Below, piece by piece: positions 1 to 7,433 of a DNA stretch of 44,461 bases. The stretch spans positions 1 through 44,461 of the IMG/VR virus record IMGVR_UViG_3300047510_003113; one strand, given 5' to 3'. The notes under the pieces were generated by a model that worked only from the letters and a program-made list of their open reading frames with translations, was not told where the DNA came from and ran no database searches. A program made the position numbers and the translations under genes. The DNA is from a virus. Within the stretch, counting starts at the first letter, position 1. Every line of letters begins with the position of its first letter.

Positions 1-28
1 GGTGGCCCTGGGAGACTTGAGCGCATAA
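1..28 (+). CDS. 3' end of an upstream gene (partial)
   Basis: Reading from base 2 gives eight sense codons and a TAA at 26-28 that shares its last A with the ATG of the next gene. This TAATG overlap matches the coupled spacing used throughout the window, which is the only reason to propose a real gene end here. Nothing can be said about its product. Confidence 0.3.
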
Positions 29-990
29 TGGCTATATTTAAAGATTCTGGTGGAAAACAGCCAGGTACGCCGACAATTGGAACAGCCACATTTGACAACA
101 CAAATGGCAACGCCTCAGTTCCATTTACTGCGCCAACATATGCTGGGAAAGGTACGCTGACATATCGAATCAATGCGAGTACTGGTCAAACAGGAACTGG
201 AGCGAGTTCTCCGATTACCGTAACTGGCCTTACGGCTGGTACTGCTGTAACTTTTACTGTTACCGCAATATCAAATACTGGAACCCAGTCTGTTGCTTCT
301 TCCTCTTCGAACTCCATCACCCCTGGAATTAAACCAAGTGCTCCAACAATTGGCACTGCAACTCCTGGGAACGGCTCTGCAACTGTTGCTTATACTGCTG
401 GTTCTGCTGGTTCTGGTGGTGTAACTTACACCGCAACATCATCTCCTGGAAACCTTACTGGCACTGGTGCATCTCCAATTACCGTTTCTGGCCTTACAAA
501 CGGAACCGCATATACATTTACGGTGACAGCATCAAACACATACGGCTCAAGTACATCTGCTGCTTCAAACTCGGTCACTCCAGGTGTTGCGCCAAGTGCA
601 CCGACAATCGGAACAGCAACTGCTGGAAATGCTCAAGCAACCGTGACCTTTACACAAGGAGCCGCTGGAACCGCTGGCGCTGCTGGCGTTACATACAGGG
701 CTACTTCAAGTCCTGGTGGAATCGTGAAAACTGGAGTCAATGTGACTTCTCTTGTTGTTACTGGTCTTACAAATGGCACGGCGTACACATTTGTAGTGCG
801 TGCAGAAAGCGTGTATGGGAATAGCGCAAACTCTGCTTCTTCAAACTCTGTCACACCTGTGGCGCCTCCGTACTTCCCGCCATTCTTTCCTCCGTTTTTC
901 CCACCATTCTTCCCACCGTTTTTCCCGCCATTCTTTCCTCCGTTTTTCCCACCTTACTTCCCGCCTTTCTTCCCACCCGCTTTTAAGTAG
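28..990 (+). CDS. Fibronectin type III repeat protein with (PPxF)10 C-terminal tail
   Basis: The 320-residue product has three consecutive fibronectin type III-like beta-sandwich domains (about residues 12-98, 99-186 and 187-277). Each opens with a P(S/G)xPTIGTAT-type strand and carries the GLTxGTAxTFxV core typical of phage and bacterial FN3 repeats. Residues 280-319 are ten tandem PPxF units (x is F, Y or A), then a final Lys. There is no signal peptide, so a virion or intracellular location is likelier than Sec export. FN3 domains are common on phage tail and head surfaces, where they are thought to bind host glycans weakly. The gene is followed by a sulfotransferase and eleven 2OG oxygenases, so the proline-rich tail is a candidate modification substrate (inference). 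The ATG overlaps the upstream stop. Role as a tail or decoration protein is probable, not proven. Confidence 0.85.
   Translation: MAIFKDSGGKQPGTPTIGTATFDNTNGNASVPFTAPTYAGKGTLTYRINASTGQTGTGASSPITVTGLTAGTAVTFTVTAISNTGTQSVASSSSNSITPGIKPSAPTIGTATPGNGSATVAYTAGSAGSGGVTYTATSSPGNLTGTGASPITVSGLTNGTAYTFTVTASNTYGSSTSAASNSVTPGVAPSAPTIGTATAGNAQATVTFTQGAAGTAGAAGVTYRATSSPGGIVKTGVNVTSLVVTGLTNGTAYTFVVRAESVYGNSANSASSNSVTPVAPPYFPPFFPPFFPPFFPPFFPPFFPPFFPPYFPPFFPPAFK
865..984 (+). repeat. 12-bp tandem repeat encoding (PPxF)10
   Basis: Ten direct 12-bp units, each encoding Pro-Pro-(Phe/Tyr/Ala)-Phe, differ mainly at synonymous positions (CCN CCN TTY TTY). The unit length is a multiple of three, so expansion or contraction would change tail length without breaking the reading frame. 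Synonymous variation between units suggests selection for the peptide and not a very recent slippage burst. Confidence 0.9.
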
Positions 991-1013
991 GCATGGGTAG
1001 TACTGTTTAGTAC

Positions 1014-1784
1014 ATGGACATAGAGAGACTGCACTTTCTCCACATCCCAAGAACATCGGGTTCATCGTTTACAAAAGATGTCCAAGATATATTTTTTGAC
1101 AAGTACATGCATTCAACTGTTTCATGTGGTCAAAGGGAGTTTGTAAATCTTTCTGAACATGAACAGATAAAATTATTATCGGCTTATAATTTTTCACACG
1201 GGCATTTCTCGGTATCACCAATAAAGACTGCGTCTTCTTTAAAATCAATCAGCATAATTAGAGACCCATACGAACACCAAATCAGTTGTTTATCCTATTT
1301 GATGAAAAATATTAACAATGCCGATATGAAAAAATACGCAACAGAGTGGTTAGTCCATGATTCAAAATTCAGCAATTTAGACACACCGTATTGCGGTCAG
1401 CAAAATCCACAGGTTGGCTACCTAACTGGAAAACTGATAAAAAACAATATTGGTAAACTTGATTTAGTTGGAGCAGCAGACGGTCCACTGGATTCAATAT
1501 TGACTCAAATAAAAGACCTAAACATAGTTCTCGGTACATTTGAATCAAAATTTCGCCTTTTCAAATTGGTAATGAATTACTTTGGATACAGGATAGAAGA
1601 CAACTTTCAGCAAAATCACATTGGTTCTAGGAGACACGAGCACATTGAGGAGATTCTTCCAGCGTGGACAAGAGAGTACCTTGAAACAAGACATCAATTA
1701 GATTTTAAGTTATATAGATACATTAGTGATTATGAAAATTCAACCAATACTTTGTTCAACCAAGAAATTTTAAGTAAAAAATAA
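1014..1784 (+). CDS. PAPS-dependent sulfotransferase-like protein
   Basis: The 256-residue product starts with HIPRTSGSSF (residues 10-19), which matches the 5'-phosphosulfate-binding loop of the Sulfotransfer_2 / heparan-sulfate sulfotransferase superfamily (typical form HIPKTGGTS). Residues 81-91 (IIRDPYEHQIS) match the 3'-phosphate-binding element, with Arg83 and Ser91 as the expected ligands. Length fits the family. Such enzymes move sulfate from PAPS to sugar or tyrosine hydroxyls. The substrate is unknown, but glycosyltransferases and hydroxylases lie nearby, so a sulfated glycan or hydroxylated protein is plausible. A five-pair hairpin (1000-1013, loop GTTT) sits directly before the ATG and no good ribosome-binding site is visible. 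The family call is good; activity is inferred. Confidence 0.75.
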   Translation: MDIERLHFLHIPRTSGSSFTKDVQDIFFDKYMHSTVSCGQREFVNLSEHEQIKLLSAYNFSHGHFSVSPIKTASSLKSISIIRDPYEHQISCLSYLMKNINNADMKKYATEWLVHDSKFSNLDTPYCGQQNPQVGYLTGKLIKNNIGKLDLVGAADGPLDSILTQIKDLNIVLGTFESKFRLFKLVMNYFGYRIEDNFQQNHIGSRRHEHIEEILPAWTREYLETRHQLDFKLYRYISDYENSTNTLFNQEILSKK

Positions 1785-1789
1785 TTCAC

Positions 1790-2452
1790 ATGCAGCAACA
1801 AAAAACTAGTTTGACAATCGTCCCAGACTTTATTTCCAAAGACGACGCTGAAAAAATTATTGATTTAATATTTAAATCATCAAATCGGTTTAATTCAGAA
1901 GTTACCGAAGAAGGAAAGCAGATATCGACTGCCGATAATACTGCGGGCAATATGGGTTGGGAGGAAGCGCCAACAAAACTAAGGAACGGGTCATCGTATT
2001 ACATTCCTTCTTTTTCCCCCAATCCAAATCCGATGAATGATAATGGCTTTTCAGTTAATTACCGCGAGGATAGTGAATTGTGGTATTTAACAGATAAGTA
2101 TATTATGTCAGTTTCTGAACATATAAAAAGAATGTTCGGCATTAAAGAATTAGAACTAATGGCATCGATTCTTCGCCGCGGGAGTGTTGGGGCGAGTATG
2201 CCGCCCCACCAAGATGGACCAGTATTAAACGGTCAAGAGTTGGTCGATATTGATTTTAGTTGCTTTGTTTTCTTGAATGATGATTTTGATGGTGGTTCTA
2301 TAATCTTTGAAGAACTAGGTGTTTCGTGGAAACCACTGGCAGGTTCTGCTATTTTTTTAAGCAACACTTCAACAAAGTTGATGGTCCATGAGATTGAGAA
2401 AATTACCAGAGGACAGAGATTTTCAATAAATACATTTTTTAGGGCAATCTAA
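1790..2452 (+). CDS. Fe(II)/2-oxoglutarate oxygenase, prolyl-4-hydroxylase-like
   Basis: This 220-residue double-stranded beta-helix enzyme has the full facial triad: His140-x-Asp142 (PPHQDGP), His200, and Arg210 as the likely 2-oxoglutarate carboxylate ligand, ten residues after the distal His. FLNDDFDGGSI (161-171) is the hallmark strand of the 2OG-FeII_Oxy_3/P4H families. These enzymes hydroxylate protein side chains or small molecules using Fe(II), O2 and 2-oxoglutarate. The gene starts five bases after the sulfotransferase stop. The N-terminal half is lineage-specific and may select the substrate. Oxygenase identity is secure; the substrate is unknown. Confidence 0.88.
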   Translation: MQQQKTSLTIVPDFISKDDAEKIIDLIFKSSNRFNSEVTEEGKQISTADNTAGNMGWEEAPTKLRNGSSYYIPSFSPNPNPMNDNGFSVNYREDSELWYLTDKYIMSVSEHIKRMFGIKELELMASILRRGSVGASMPPHQDGPVLNGQELVDIDFSCFVFLNDDFDGGSIIFEELGVSWKPLAGSAIFLSNTSTKLMVHEIEKITRGQRFSINTFFRAI

Positions 2453-2469
2453 TCAGTTAGGATATAACC

Positions 2470-3093
2470 ATGACACCCCCATGGCTAGTTCCGCCTGGAT
2501 ACTTCGGGAAATCAAAAGATAATATTAGGATACTAGAAAACTTTATTGACATAAATGATGTTAAAAAAATATATGAGTTTTCAAAGTCAATTACTGAATG
2601 GGACAATCCAATCAAAGAAAATCAGTACGACCAAAATGGCATCTGCACATATGATGCGGATTACTGGAATGACCGCCAGTGCCCAGCGCATTTGATTAAG
2701 AAGCAAAGCCAAGAAATACACGACCTGGTTGATTTCTACATTATAAAAATGCAGAAATACGCAGAGGATTTTTTCAAGGTAAAACTAGACAAAAGAAGCC
2801 CAGTAATAGTTCGATGGTTCAAGGGCATTGAGCAGCGCCCGCATGCAGATAAGCAACTAAACGATGGTTCGCCAAATCCATTTACCGACTATGACTTAAA
2901 TGCGCTTTTTTACTATAACGATGAATTTGATGGCGGTGAACTTTACTATCCAGAGCATGATTTGGTTGTCAAGCCTCGGCCTGGACTTGCAGTAATCCAT
3001 CCAGGAGATATCCATTACCTTCACGGGGTAAAAATGGTTACCTCTGGAGAAAGGTTCACAACCCCAGCATTTTATTCTGTGACAGAACTATAA
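2470..3093 (+). CDS. Fe(II)/2-oxoglutarate oxygenase, prolyl-4-hydroxylase-like
   Basis: The 207-residue product carries the triad His125-x-Asp127 (RPHADKQ), His185 and Arg195. YYNDEFDGGELYYP (148-161) is the characteristic P4H-type strand, and KPRPGLAVIHPGDIHYLHGV is the second core strand with the distal His. It is compact, essentially a catalytic domain after a short N-terminal region (residues 1-20 include a PPWLVPPG segment). Among the cluster members it looks closest to single-domain prolyl-4-hydroxylase homologues. The preceding leader shares a TAGGATATAA string with the leader of the next gene (3119). The substrate is not visible from sequence. Confidence 0.88.
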   Translation: MTPPWLVPPGYFGKSKDNIRILENFIDINDVKKIYEFSKSITEWDNPIKENQYDQNGICTYDADYWNDRQCPAHLIKKQSQEIHDLVDFYIIKMQKYAEDFFKVKLDKRSPVIVRWFKGIEQRPHADKQLNDGSPNPFTDYDLNALFYYNDEFDGGELYYPEHDLVVKPRPGLAVIHPGDIHYLHGVKMVTSGERFTTPAFYSVTEL

Positions 3094-3118
3094 AAGCACC
3101 CTGATAGGATATAAAAAA

Positions 3119-3820
3119 ATGACAATACTTAAACTACTGCAAGCATCAAATAATCCCCCAAAGGTTGAACAGTCACGACTAAAGCGTGACTGGATGGATG
3201 CAACATACAATAAGCACGCATATCAATGCTTACCAATGACATATGCAAATGTGTACGGATGGGAACTCCAATTACAACAAGAGGTAGTTGTTGAATGGGA
3301 TGGCTCAAATACACCACCAAATATCATTAGCGGAGGAATTCTCGGAGACCAGGTAATTGCGAGCGGAAATATCATAGGAATGGTCTCCTTCAGGGTTGGC
3401 TATGCTTTCAGGACAGAAGAGCCGTACTCTCTATTTATAGGTGGCTCACCAAACTACTTTCTGGACGGCGCTGAGGCGCTTTCAGCAATTATCCCAAGCC
3501 AGTGGTGGCCAGATACATTCGAGATGAACTGGATGATTAACAAGGTGAATGAGCCAGTCGTATTCCCTGCTGGCATGCCATTTATGTTCTTTAATATCTT
3601 TGACTCAACTGTTCTTGAGAATGTAAAGATTGAAACAGAATCCCTTTGGGATGATACCGAACTAGTCGCTTCTCGCCAGAAGTACGGAGACATGAAGATG
3701 AAGAATCAGATGGAAAACCCGTGGACATGGACAAAAGGCATTCGTACTGGACTAGACGCTGATGGGAATAGAATAGGCCCGACATTTACTGGTTTGCCAA
3801 AACTGGATGAGCCTCAATGA
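3119..3820 (+). CDS. DUF6065-like protein of unknown function
   Basis: The 233-residue product fits the pattern I associate with DUF6065: an early RDWMDATY segment, CLPMTYANVYGWEL, then SFRVGYAFRT, LFIGGSPNYFLDGAEAL, IPSQWWPD and NEPVVFPAGMPFMFF. The family occurs in bacteria, often near 2OG oxygenases and sugar genes, and no biochemical role is established to my knowledge. No transmembrane segment or signal peptide is seen. Sitting between oxygenases, it may work in the same modification pathway, but that is only context. The family name is from memory and should be confirmed by profile search. Confidence 0.65.
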   Translation: MTILKLLQASNNPPKVEQSRLKRDWMDATYNKHAYQCLPMTYANVYGWELQLQQEVVVEWDGSNTPPNIISGGILGDQVIASGNIIGMVSFRVGYAFRTEEPYSLFIGGSPNYFLDGAEALSAIIPSQWWPDTFEMNWMINKVNEPVVFPAGMPFMFFNIFDSTVLENVKIETESLWDDTELVASRQKYGDMKMKNQMENPWTWTKGIRTGLDADGNRIGPTFTGLPKLDEPQ

Positions 3821-4011
3821 ATGATTTTGCAAGGCAGCAGGCAAAGTTGTACCTAGAGAGGTCAATTTCAACCCTTGAATCAATACTCGGCGTTGATGCT
3901 TTTTCGCTTGAGGAGATTCCAGTAGAACCATCTTCGGCCCTGTATGACTCATACTTCTGCTTATTGCATGAAGTTTCTGCTTACAAAAAGTTGTTAGATA
4001 ATGCAAAATGA
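3817..4011 (+). CDS. Small helical protein, unknown function
   Basis: A 64-residue acidic protein, predicted mostly helical by eye, with no recognised motif. Its ATG overlaps the upstream TGA as ATGA, which supports translation in the same operon. No function can be assigned. Confidence 0.6.
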   Translation: MNDFARQQAKLYLERSISTLESILGVDAFSLEEIPVEPSSALYDSYFCLLHEVSAYKKLLDNAK

Positions 4012-4477
4012 GCCGATAATCGGGATAGACCCAGTTGATTTTAAATCACTTGATAGTTCAAGAATTTATTGGGATAAGCAAAACGAGACATGGATTGTCG
4101 GTAATGGCGAGACAGCACACTGTCACCTATATGGCGAGCCAGTCTCCATTCTTCCATCTACTGGAACCGTTTCATGGAACTCTCCATCAGATTTAGATAA
4201 CGGCAAGCAGTGCTCTAAATACAATCCTGACTTAGACCTTGAATTTAATAGGTCAGAATTTTATGCATATATGTACATCCTGGGGTTTTCTGATGATGAT
4301 GTAAGTTTGTTAAAAATAGACGACATTGTTGACAAGGTGCGCAATACCTATAAATACAAGCATGGTCAGCCATCTGATATAGCCAGCCAAACATACATCA
4401 AGCGCAAAAACATCGCGCTGTTAAGGGGAATACGCAGAGCCCATCATAAAGTTCAGGTGATTACTAATGGAAACTAA
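4001..4477 (+). CDS. Unknown protein, 158 residues
   Basis: No family recognised. The N-terminal half contains aromatic beta-like segments (IYWDKQNETWIVGNG, HCHLYGEPVSILP). The C-terminal 40 residues are basic and helical, including KHGQPSDIASQTYIKRKNIA and RRAHHKV, and could bind nucleic acid or a partner protein. It overlaps the previous gene by 11 bases and the next by 11, so it belongs to the same operon. The ribosome-binding site before this ATG is weak and translational coupling is likely. Confidence 0.65.
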   Translation: MQNEPIIGIDPVDFKSLDSSRIYWDKQNETWIVGNGETAHCHLYGEPVSILPSTGTVSWNSPSDLDNGKQCSKYNPDLDLEFNRSEFYAYMYILGFSDDDVSLLKIDDIVDKVRNTYKYKHGQPSDIASQTYIKRKNIALLRGIRRAHHKVQVITNGN

Positions 4478-5192
4478 CTATAACCTTGCCAAACTTGCAG
4501 ATATATTTTCGAATACCCCATCGCATCAAGATGGTTTCCCTGGAAAATACTACGGGTATTCGTCAAAGTTGATGGCGGAGCATACTTCTTCAATTAACTT
4601 CGATAGGAGAAACATAGCAACTGGCGGAGTTGATATGGCTATATTCCCGTGGGAGATGTTTGAAGAGACAAATGAAAGAACATTCAGGACATACACCATC
4701 TCGCAAATTTTCCAAGACCTAATTTACGGTCTTAAAAATCCATCAAGCGTTTTGATTTGTGGGCCAGATTATTCAAGCACAAGAGTTGCCCAATGCTGCG
4801 AAAGTGGGATTAAAACTACATTGCTTAATGGCGTATCGTTGGATAATTTTGAAAAGTGCTTCACATCAATAAATGAAAGATTTTCAAAGTTGGAGTATGA
4901 TGTACTAACAATGCAAGATGTGGTTGGCGGGTGCAGTAGCAGATTTGACTTGATTGAAATTTGGGCAAATCAAATTGATATGTCTTTATCGCGGGCAGAA
5001 TACTTTGTTGACATGCTTGGCGATAATGGCCTAATGCTCATAAACGGAACATCGGACTGGGCATTTCTGTATGACAATGATACATACGGACACCCGATGC
5101 ACGACCTGCATGAAGAATTAAAGGGCAATGATTCTGTTTTTGTATACCACATTCCTCTGCACTATGGCTTTACGATTGTGACCAAGAAGTGA
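4467..5192 (+). CDS. Putative Rossmann-fold methyltransferase-like protein (divergent)
   Basis: The 241-residue product has a possible motif I strand-loop-helix around residues 92-115 (SSVLICGPDYSSTRVAQCC), a following strand TTLLNGV, and an FDLIEIWANQID segment before LGDNGLMLINGTSDW. These resemble strands 4 and 5 of class I SAM methyltransferases. The glycine-rich loop is degenerate (CGPDYSS and not GxGxG), so the protein may be inactive or bind something else. The gene overlaps its neighbours by 11 bases on one side and by GTGA on the other. The fold assignment is tentative. Confidence 0.4.
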   Translation: METNYNLAKLADIFSNTPSHQDGFPGKYYGYSSKLMAEHTSSINFDRRNIATGGVDMAIFPWEMFEETNERTFRTYTISQIFQDLIYGLKNPSSVLICGPDYSSTRVAQCCESGIKTTLLNGVSLDNFEKCFTSINERFSKLEYDVLTMQDVVGGCSSRFDLIEIWANQIDMSLSRAEYFVDMLGDNGLMLINGTSDWAFLYDNDTYGHPMHDLHEELKGNDSVFVYHIPLHYGFTIVTKK

Positions 5193-5869
5193 AAGTACTA
5201 GATGATTTCATTAAAGACGAGTCTCTTCTGCAGGAAATAAGAGATGACAAGTCGTTTTTCCCTGAATCTATGGGCGATGCAAAAAAAGTAAATTATTCCG
5301 TTCATCAGTACCATGACCCAGAATCAAAGTGCTTTTCGCCCTATATGTTCTGGGATGGGTGGTGGAGTTCCTCCGCAAACACCCTCAAAAAGCGCGTCAT
5401 CCAAGAAATATGGAAAGATAACCTTCCGCTTCCAGAGAAAGATATATGCGGATTTGAGTACTGGACTAAAACATTTAAACCTGGCCAGTACCTATCCCCG
5501 CATGTAGATGAGGATTCTCATCTTTATAAAGATGCTCAGGTATTTAGTGGCCCAATAACTGGTTGTGTTTATTACCCAGACTTTGAGTCTGTTGAGGGTG
5601 GTTTTCTGGAATTGCATGAACATAGGCTCCGAGATGGAGATACTTCTGCACTTGAGAGGGGAGTCCTAGATGCAGTACTATCCCCAATTGAGCGTCGTGA
5701 AAGGATTGCATTTAAGCCAAATAGGCTCGTCATTTTTGATGCTGGTCATATTGTGCATAATACAACTCCAACAGAGTCTGGAATAAGGCGAGTTTTGATA
5801 GTGAATGTTTGGACAAATGACAATAAGCCACTAGCATTAACAAATAACGGCTTTTATATGGAGAACTAA
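5189..5869 (+). CDS. Fe(II)/2-oxoglutarate oxygenase
   Basis: The 226-residue product starts at a GTG that overlaps the previous TGA (GTGA). Triad residues are His105-x-Asp107 (LSPHVDEDS), a distal His at 190 (or 187, from GHIVH) and Arg200 or Arg201 (SGIRRVL). VEGGFLELHEH (135-145) replaces the usual NDxFDGGE strand, so this member is more divergent than its neighbours. It has a 25-residue insertion (about 146-172) between the strand and the distal half. The general reaction class is secure from the triad; the substrate is unknown. Confidence 0.8.
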   Translation: MKVLDDFIKDESLLQEIRDDKSFFPESMGDAKKVNYSVHQYHDPESKCFSPYMFWDGWWSSSANTLKKRVIQEIWKDNLPLPEKDICGFEYWTKTFKPGQYLSPHVDEDSHLYKDAQVFSGPITGCVYYPDFESVEGGFLELHEHRLRDGDTSALERGVLDAVLSPIERRERIAFKPNRLVIFDAGHIVHNTTPTESGIRRVLIVNVWTNDNKPLALTNNGFYMEN

Positions 5870-6520
5870 ATGAGTAACGAAATTCAAGTTGAATATGTTG
5901 GCGACCCAAAGATGGGCATGCTTGTATACAGGAATATGCTCAAAAAAAAGATGAACTTAGTCGAGCGGCTTGAAAATACAATCGGCTCTAGTTCAACAGC
6001 GCCTTTTATGTGGATGGATGCGCTAGTTGGCGACAGTCAAAAAATGCCAGACTATAGGGACTGTGTTGACTGCAAACTTAGCGATAGGCATTTGGAGAAT
6101 TTGCCTTCTGAGTTTTCAGAACTAAAGAATATCTATGATGACACTGTAAACGCTTTGAATGCTTGCCTGAACCACTATCAGAGCGTGTACAACATAAAGA
6201 TGGACTACAGGGAGGCGATTAACTATGTTCGGTATAGGACTGGACAGCATTTTGCTGTGCATTCGGATTCTGGATTTTCTTACAATTGCACGCTCTCCTC
6301 GGTTATGTACCTGAATGATGAGTATGAAGGTGGAGAACTCTGGTTCCCATATTTAGACATCACATTCAAGCCATCGTATGGAGACATAGTTTTCTTCCCC
6401 TCTACCTATATCTATGCTCATGCATCAAAACCAGTAAGTTCTGGGACTAAGTATTCTGCTGTTACAATGTTTGACTGGAACGATAGAACCCATCAAAGTT
6501 ATGGACCACAATATGCATAA
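5870..6520 (+). CDS. Fe(II)/2-oxoglutarate oxygenase with Lys at the cosubstrate-anchor position
   Basis: The 216-residue product has His131-x-Asp133 (AVHSDSG), MYLNDEYEGGELWFPYL (146-162) and distal His184. The residue ten after the distal His is Lys194 (SGTKYSAV), where nearly every other member of this cluster has Arg. Lys is used to anchor 2-oxoglutarate in some members of the superfamily such as FIH-type enzymes, so activity is not excluded. A GGAG ribosome-binding site ten bases upstream supports the start. It resembles the single-domain P4H-like members of the block. Confidence 0.85.
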   Translation: MSNEIQVEYVGDPKMGMLVYRNMLKKKMNLVERLENTIGSSSTAPFMWMDALVGDSQKMPDYRDCVDCKLSDRHLENLPSEFSELKNIYDDTVNALNACLNHYQSVYNIKMDYREAINYVRYRTGQHFAVHSDSGFSYNCTLSSVMYLNDEYEGGELWFPYLDITFKPSYGDIVFFPSTYIYAHASKPVSSGTKYSAVTMFDWNDRTHQSYGPQYA

Positions 6521-6821
6521 TCAAAATTACGGAAATAGTTTCGTCATCTCAGCAAGCACTCCGTTTGGGAGCGAAGACTTTCTTTTGCTCATAGATGATA
6601 TGACAAAAGAAGCGGAAATATCGAACCAGCGTGGAAGCGCTAAATTCAAATCATATTCACTTGAGGAAGATTCGTTTTGCGCGAAATTTGATGTAGAAAC
6701 ACCAATGACTACAAATATAGAGATTGCTTTTAAGAAGTTAGATGGAATGGATATTTACACTGGAAAAGTAAGTATCGGAGAATTTATGACAGCACCAATT
6801 ACGGTAAAGAGGCATTCGTGA
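6501..6821 (+). CDS. Small beta-rich protein, unknown function
   Basis: About 106 residues, alternating hydrophobic and polar as in an antiparallel beta barrel: NSFVISASTPFGSEDFLLLID, KFDVETPM, IEIAFKKLDG, and a closing GKVSIGEF...APITVKR. This pattern resembles small bacterial domains built from paired TPxG...GxVxxGxFG strands that have no firm function. The start is uncertain: ATG 6501 and ATG 6513 are both in frame and overlap the upstream gene. Its stop overlaps the GTG of the peroxidase gene, so the two are probably coupled. Confidence 0.55.
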   Translation: MDHNMHNQNYGNSFVISASTPFGSEDFLLLIDDMTKEAEISNQRGSAKFKSYSLEEDSFCAKFDVETPMTTNIEIAFKKLDGMDIYTGKVSIGEFMTAPITVKRHS

Positions 6822-7432
6822 ATTTTGCATACGACATGAGTATCGCTTCAATCGACGGCAAAGAAAACATCCTCGATTCTGTAAAAGGCAAGGTTTCACT
6901 GTTCGTGAATATCTCGTCGAAATGCGGCTATGAACCAACATGCAGCAGGCTGTGGTCATATGCAAGAGCATCTAGGCAACTATGGGAACTTCAGCAAGTT
7001 CATGATGAATTCAAAGACAGAGGATTTAGCGTTGTCGGATTTCCTTGCAATCAATTTGGCGGGATGGAGCCAAGAAGCAATAAAGAGATTTCAGCATTTA
7101 TCTCTTGCAACTATCCATTTGTAACATTCCCAATAACTGAAAAAATTGATGTAAATGGACCAAATGAACACCCAATTTACACATATCTAAAAGGTCCAGA
7201 ACTTCGCAATTTTAGTGACAATACCGCCGACTCATCCGAGACGGCGCAACGCGGCCAGAATAAAGCGATGCAAGCGATGATGCGCATTCCGCACAATTGG
7301 GAAAAATTTTTGCTCAGCCGAGATGGAGTGTTTATCTCGCGCTTCAATTGGCAAGATTGGCCACTTGCTGATAAGCCTCTTGTGCATGGCGCTGCTTGGA
7401 CAATTAGGGAAGCGATAGACGCGGTTCTCTGA
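6818..7432 (+). CDS. Glutathione peroxidase-family thiol peroxidase
   Basis: The 204-residue thioredoxin-fold product has the family signatures: NISSKCGY with peroxidatic Cys36, GFPCNQFGG (74-82) with Cys77 and Gln79, and EKIDVNGPNEHPIY. The enzyme reduces H2O2 or organic peroxides using thioredoxin or glutathione. Two oddities stand out. About ten extra residues follow the Cys36 loop, with extra Cys42. The usual Trp-Asn catalytic pair (WNF) reads His159-Asn160-Trp161. The GTG start overlaps the preceding TGA as GTGA. Because Fe/2OG oxygenases make and suffer from reactive oxygen, a peroxide-removing helper inside this cluster makes sense, but that link is an inference. It could also counter host oxidative stress. 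Confidence 0.85.
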   Translation: MNFAYDMSIASIDGKENILDSVKGKVSLFVNISSKCGYEPTCSRLWSYARASRQLWELQQVHDEFKDRGFSVVGFPCNQFGGMEPRSNKEISAFISCNYPFVTFPITEKIDVNGPNEHPIYTYLKGPELRNFSDNTADSSETAQRGQNKAMQAMMRIPHNWEKFLLSRDGVFISRFNWQDWPLADKPLVHGAAWTIREAIDAVL

Positions 7433-7433
7433 T

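Noticed and set aside
865-984. PPxF repeat as a CRISPR or integration-site repeat
   Set aside because: Units are contiguous and coding with no spacers, so it is a protein repeat.
633-1065. Open frames on the minus strand and a second + frame across the FN3/PPxF repeat region
   Set aside because: They mirror the low-complexity repeat, have biased Arg/Glu or Ser/His composition and no ribosome-binding site; the FN3 frame explains the region.
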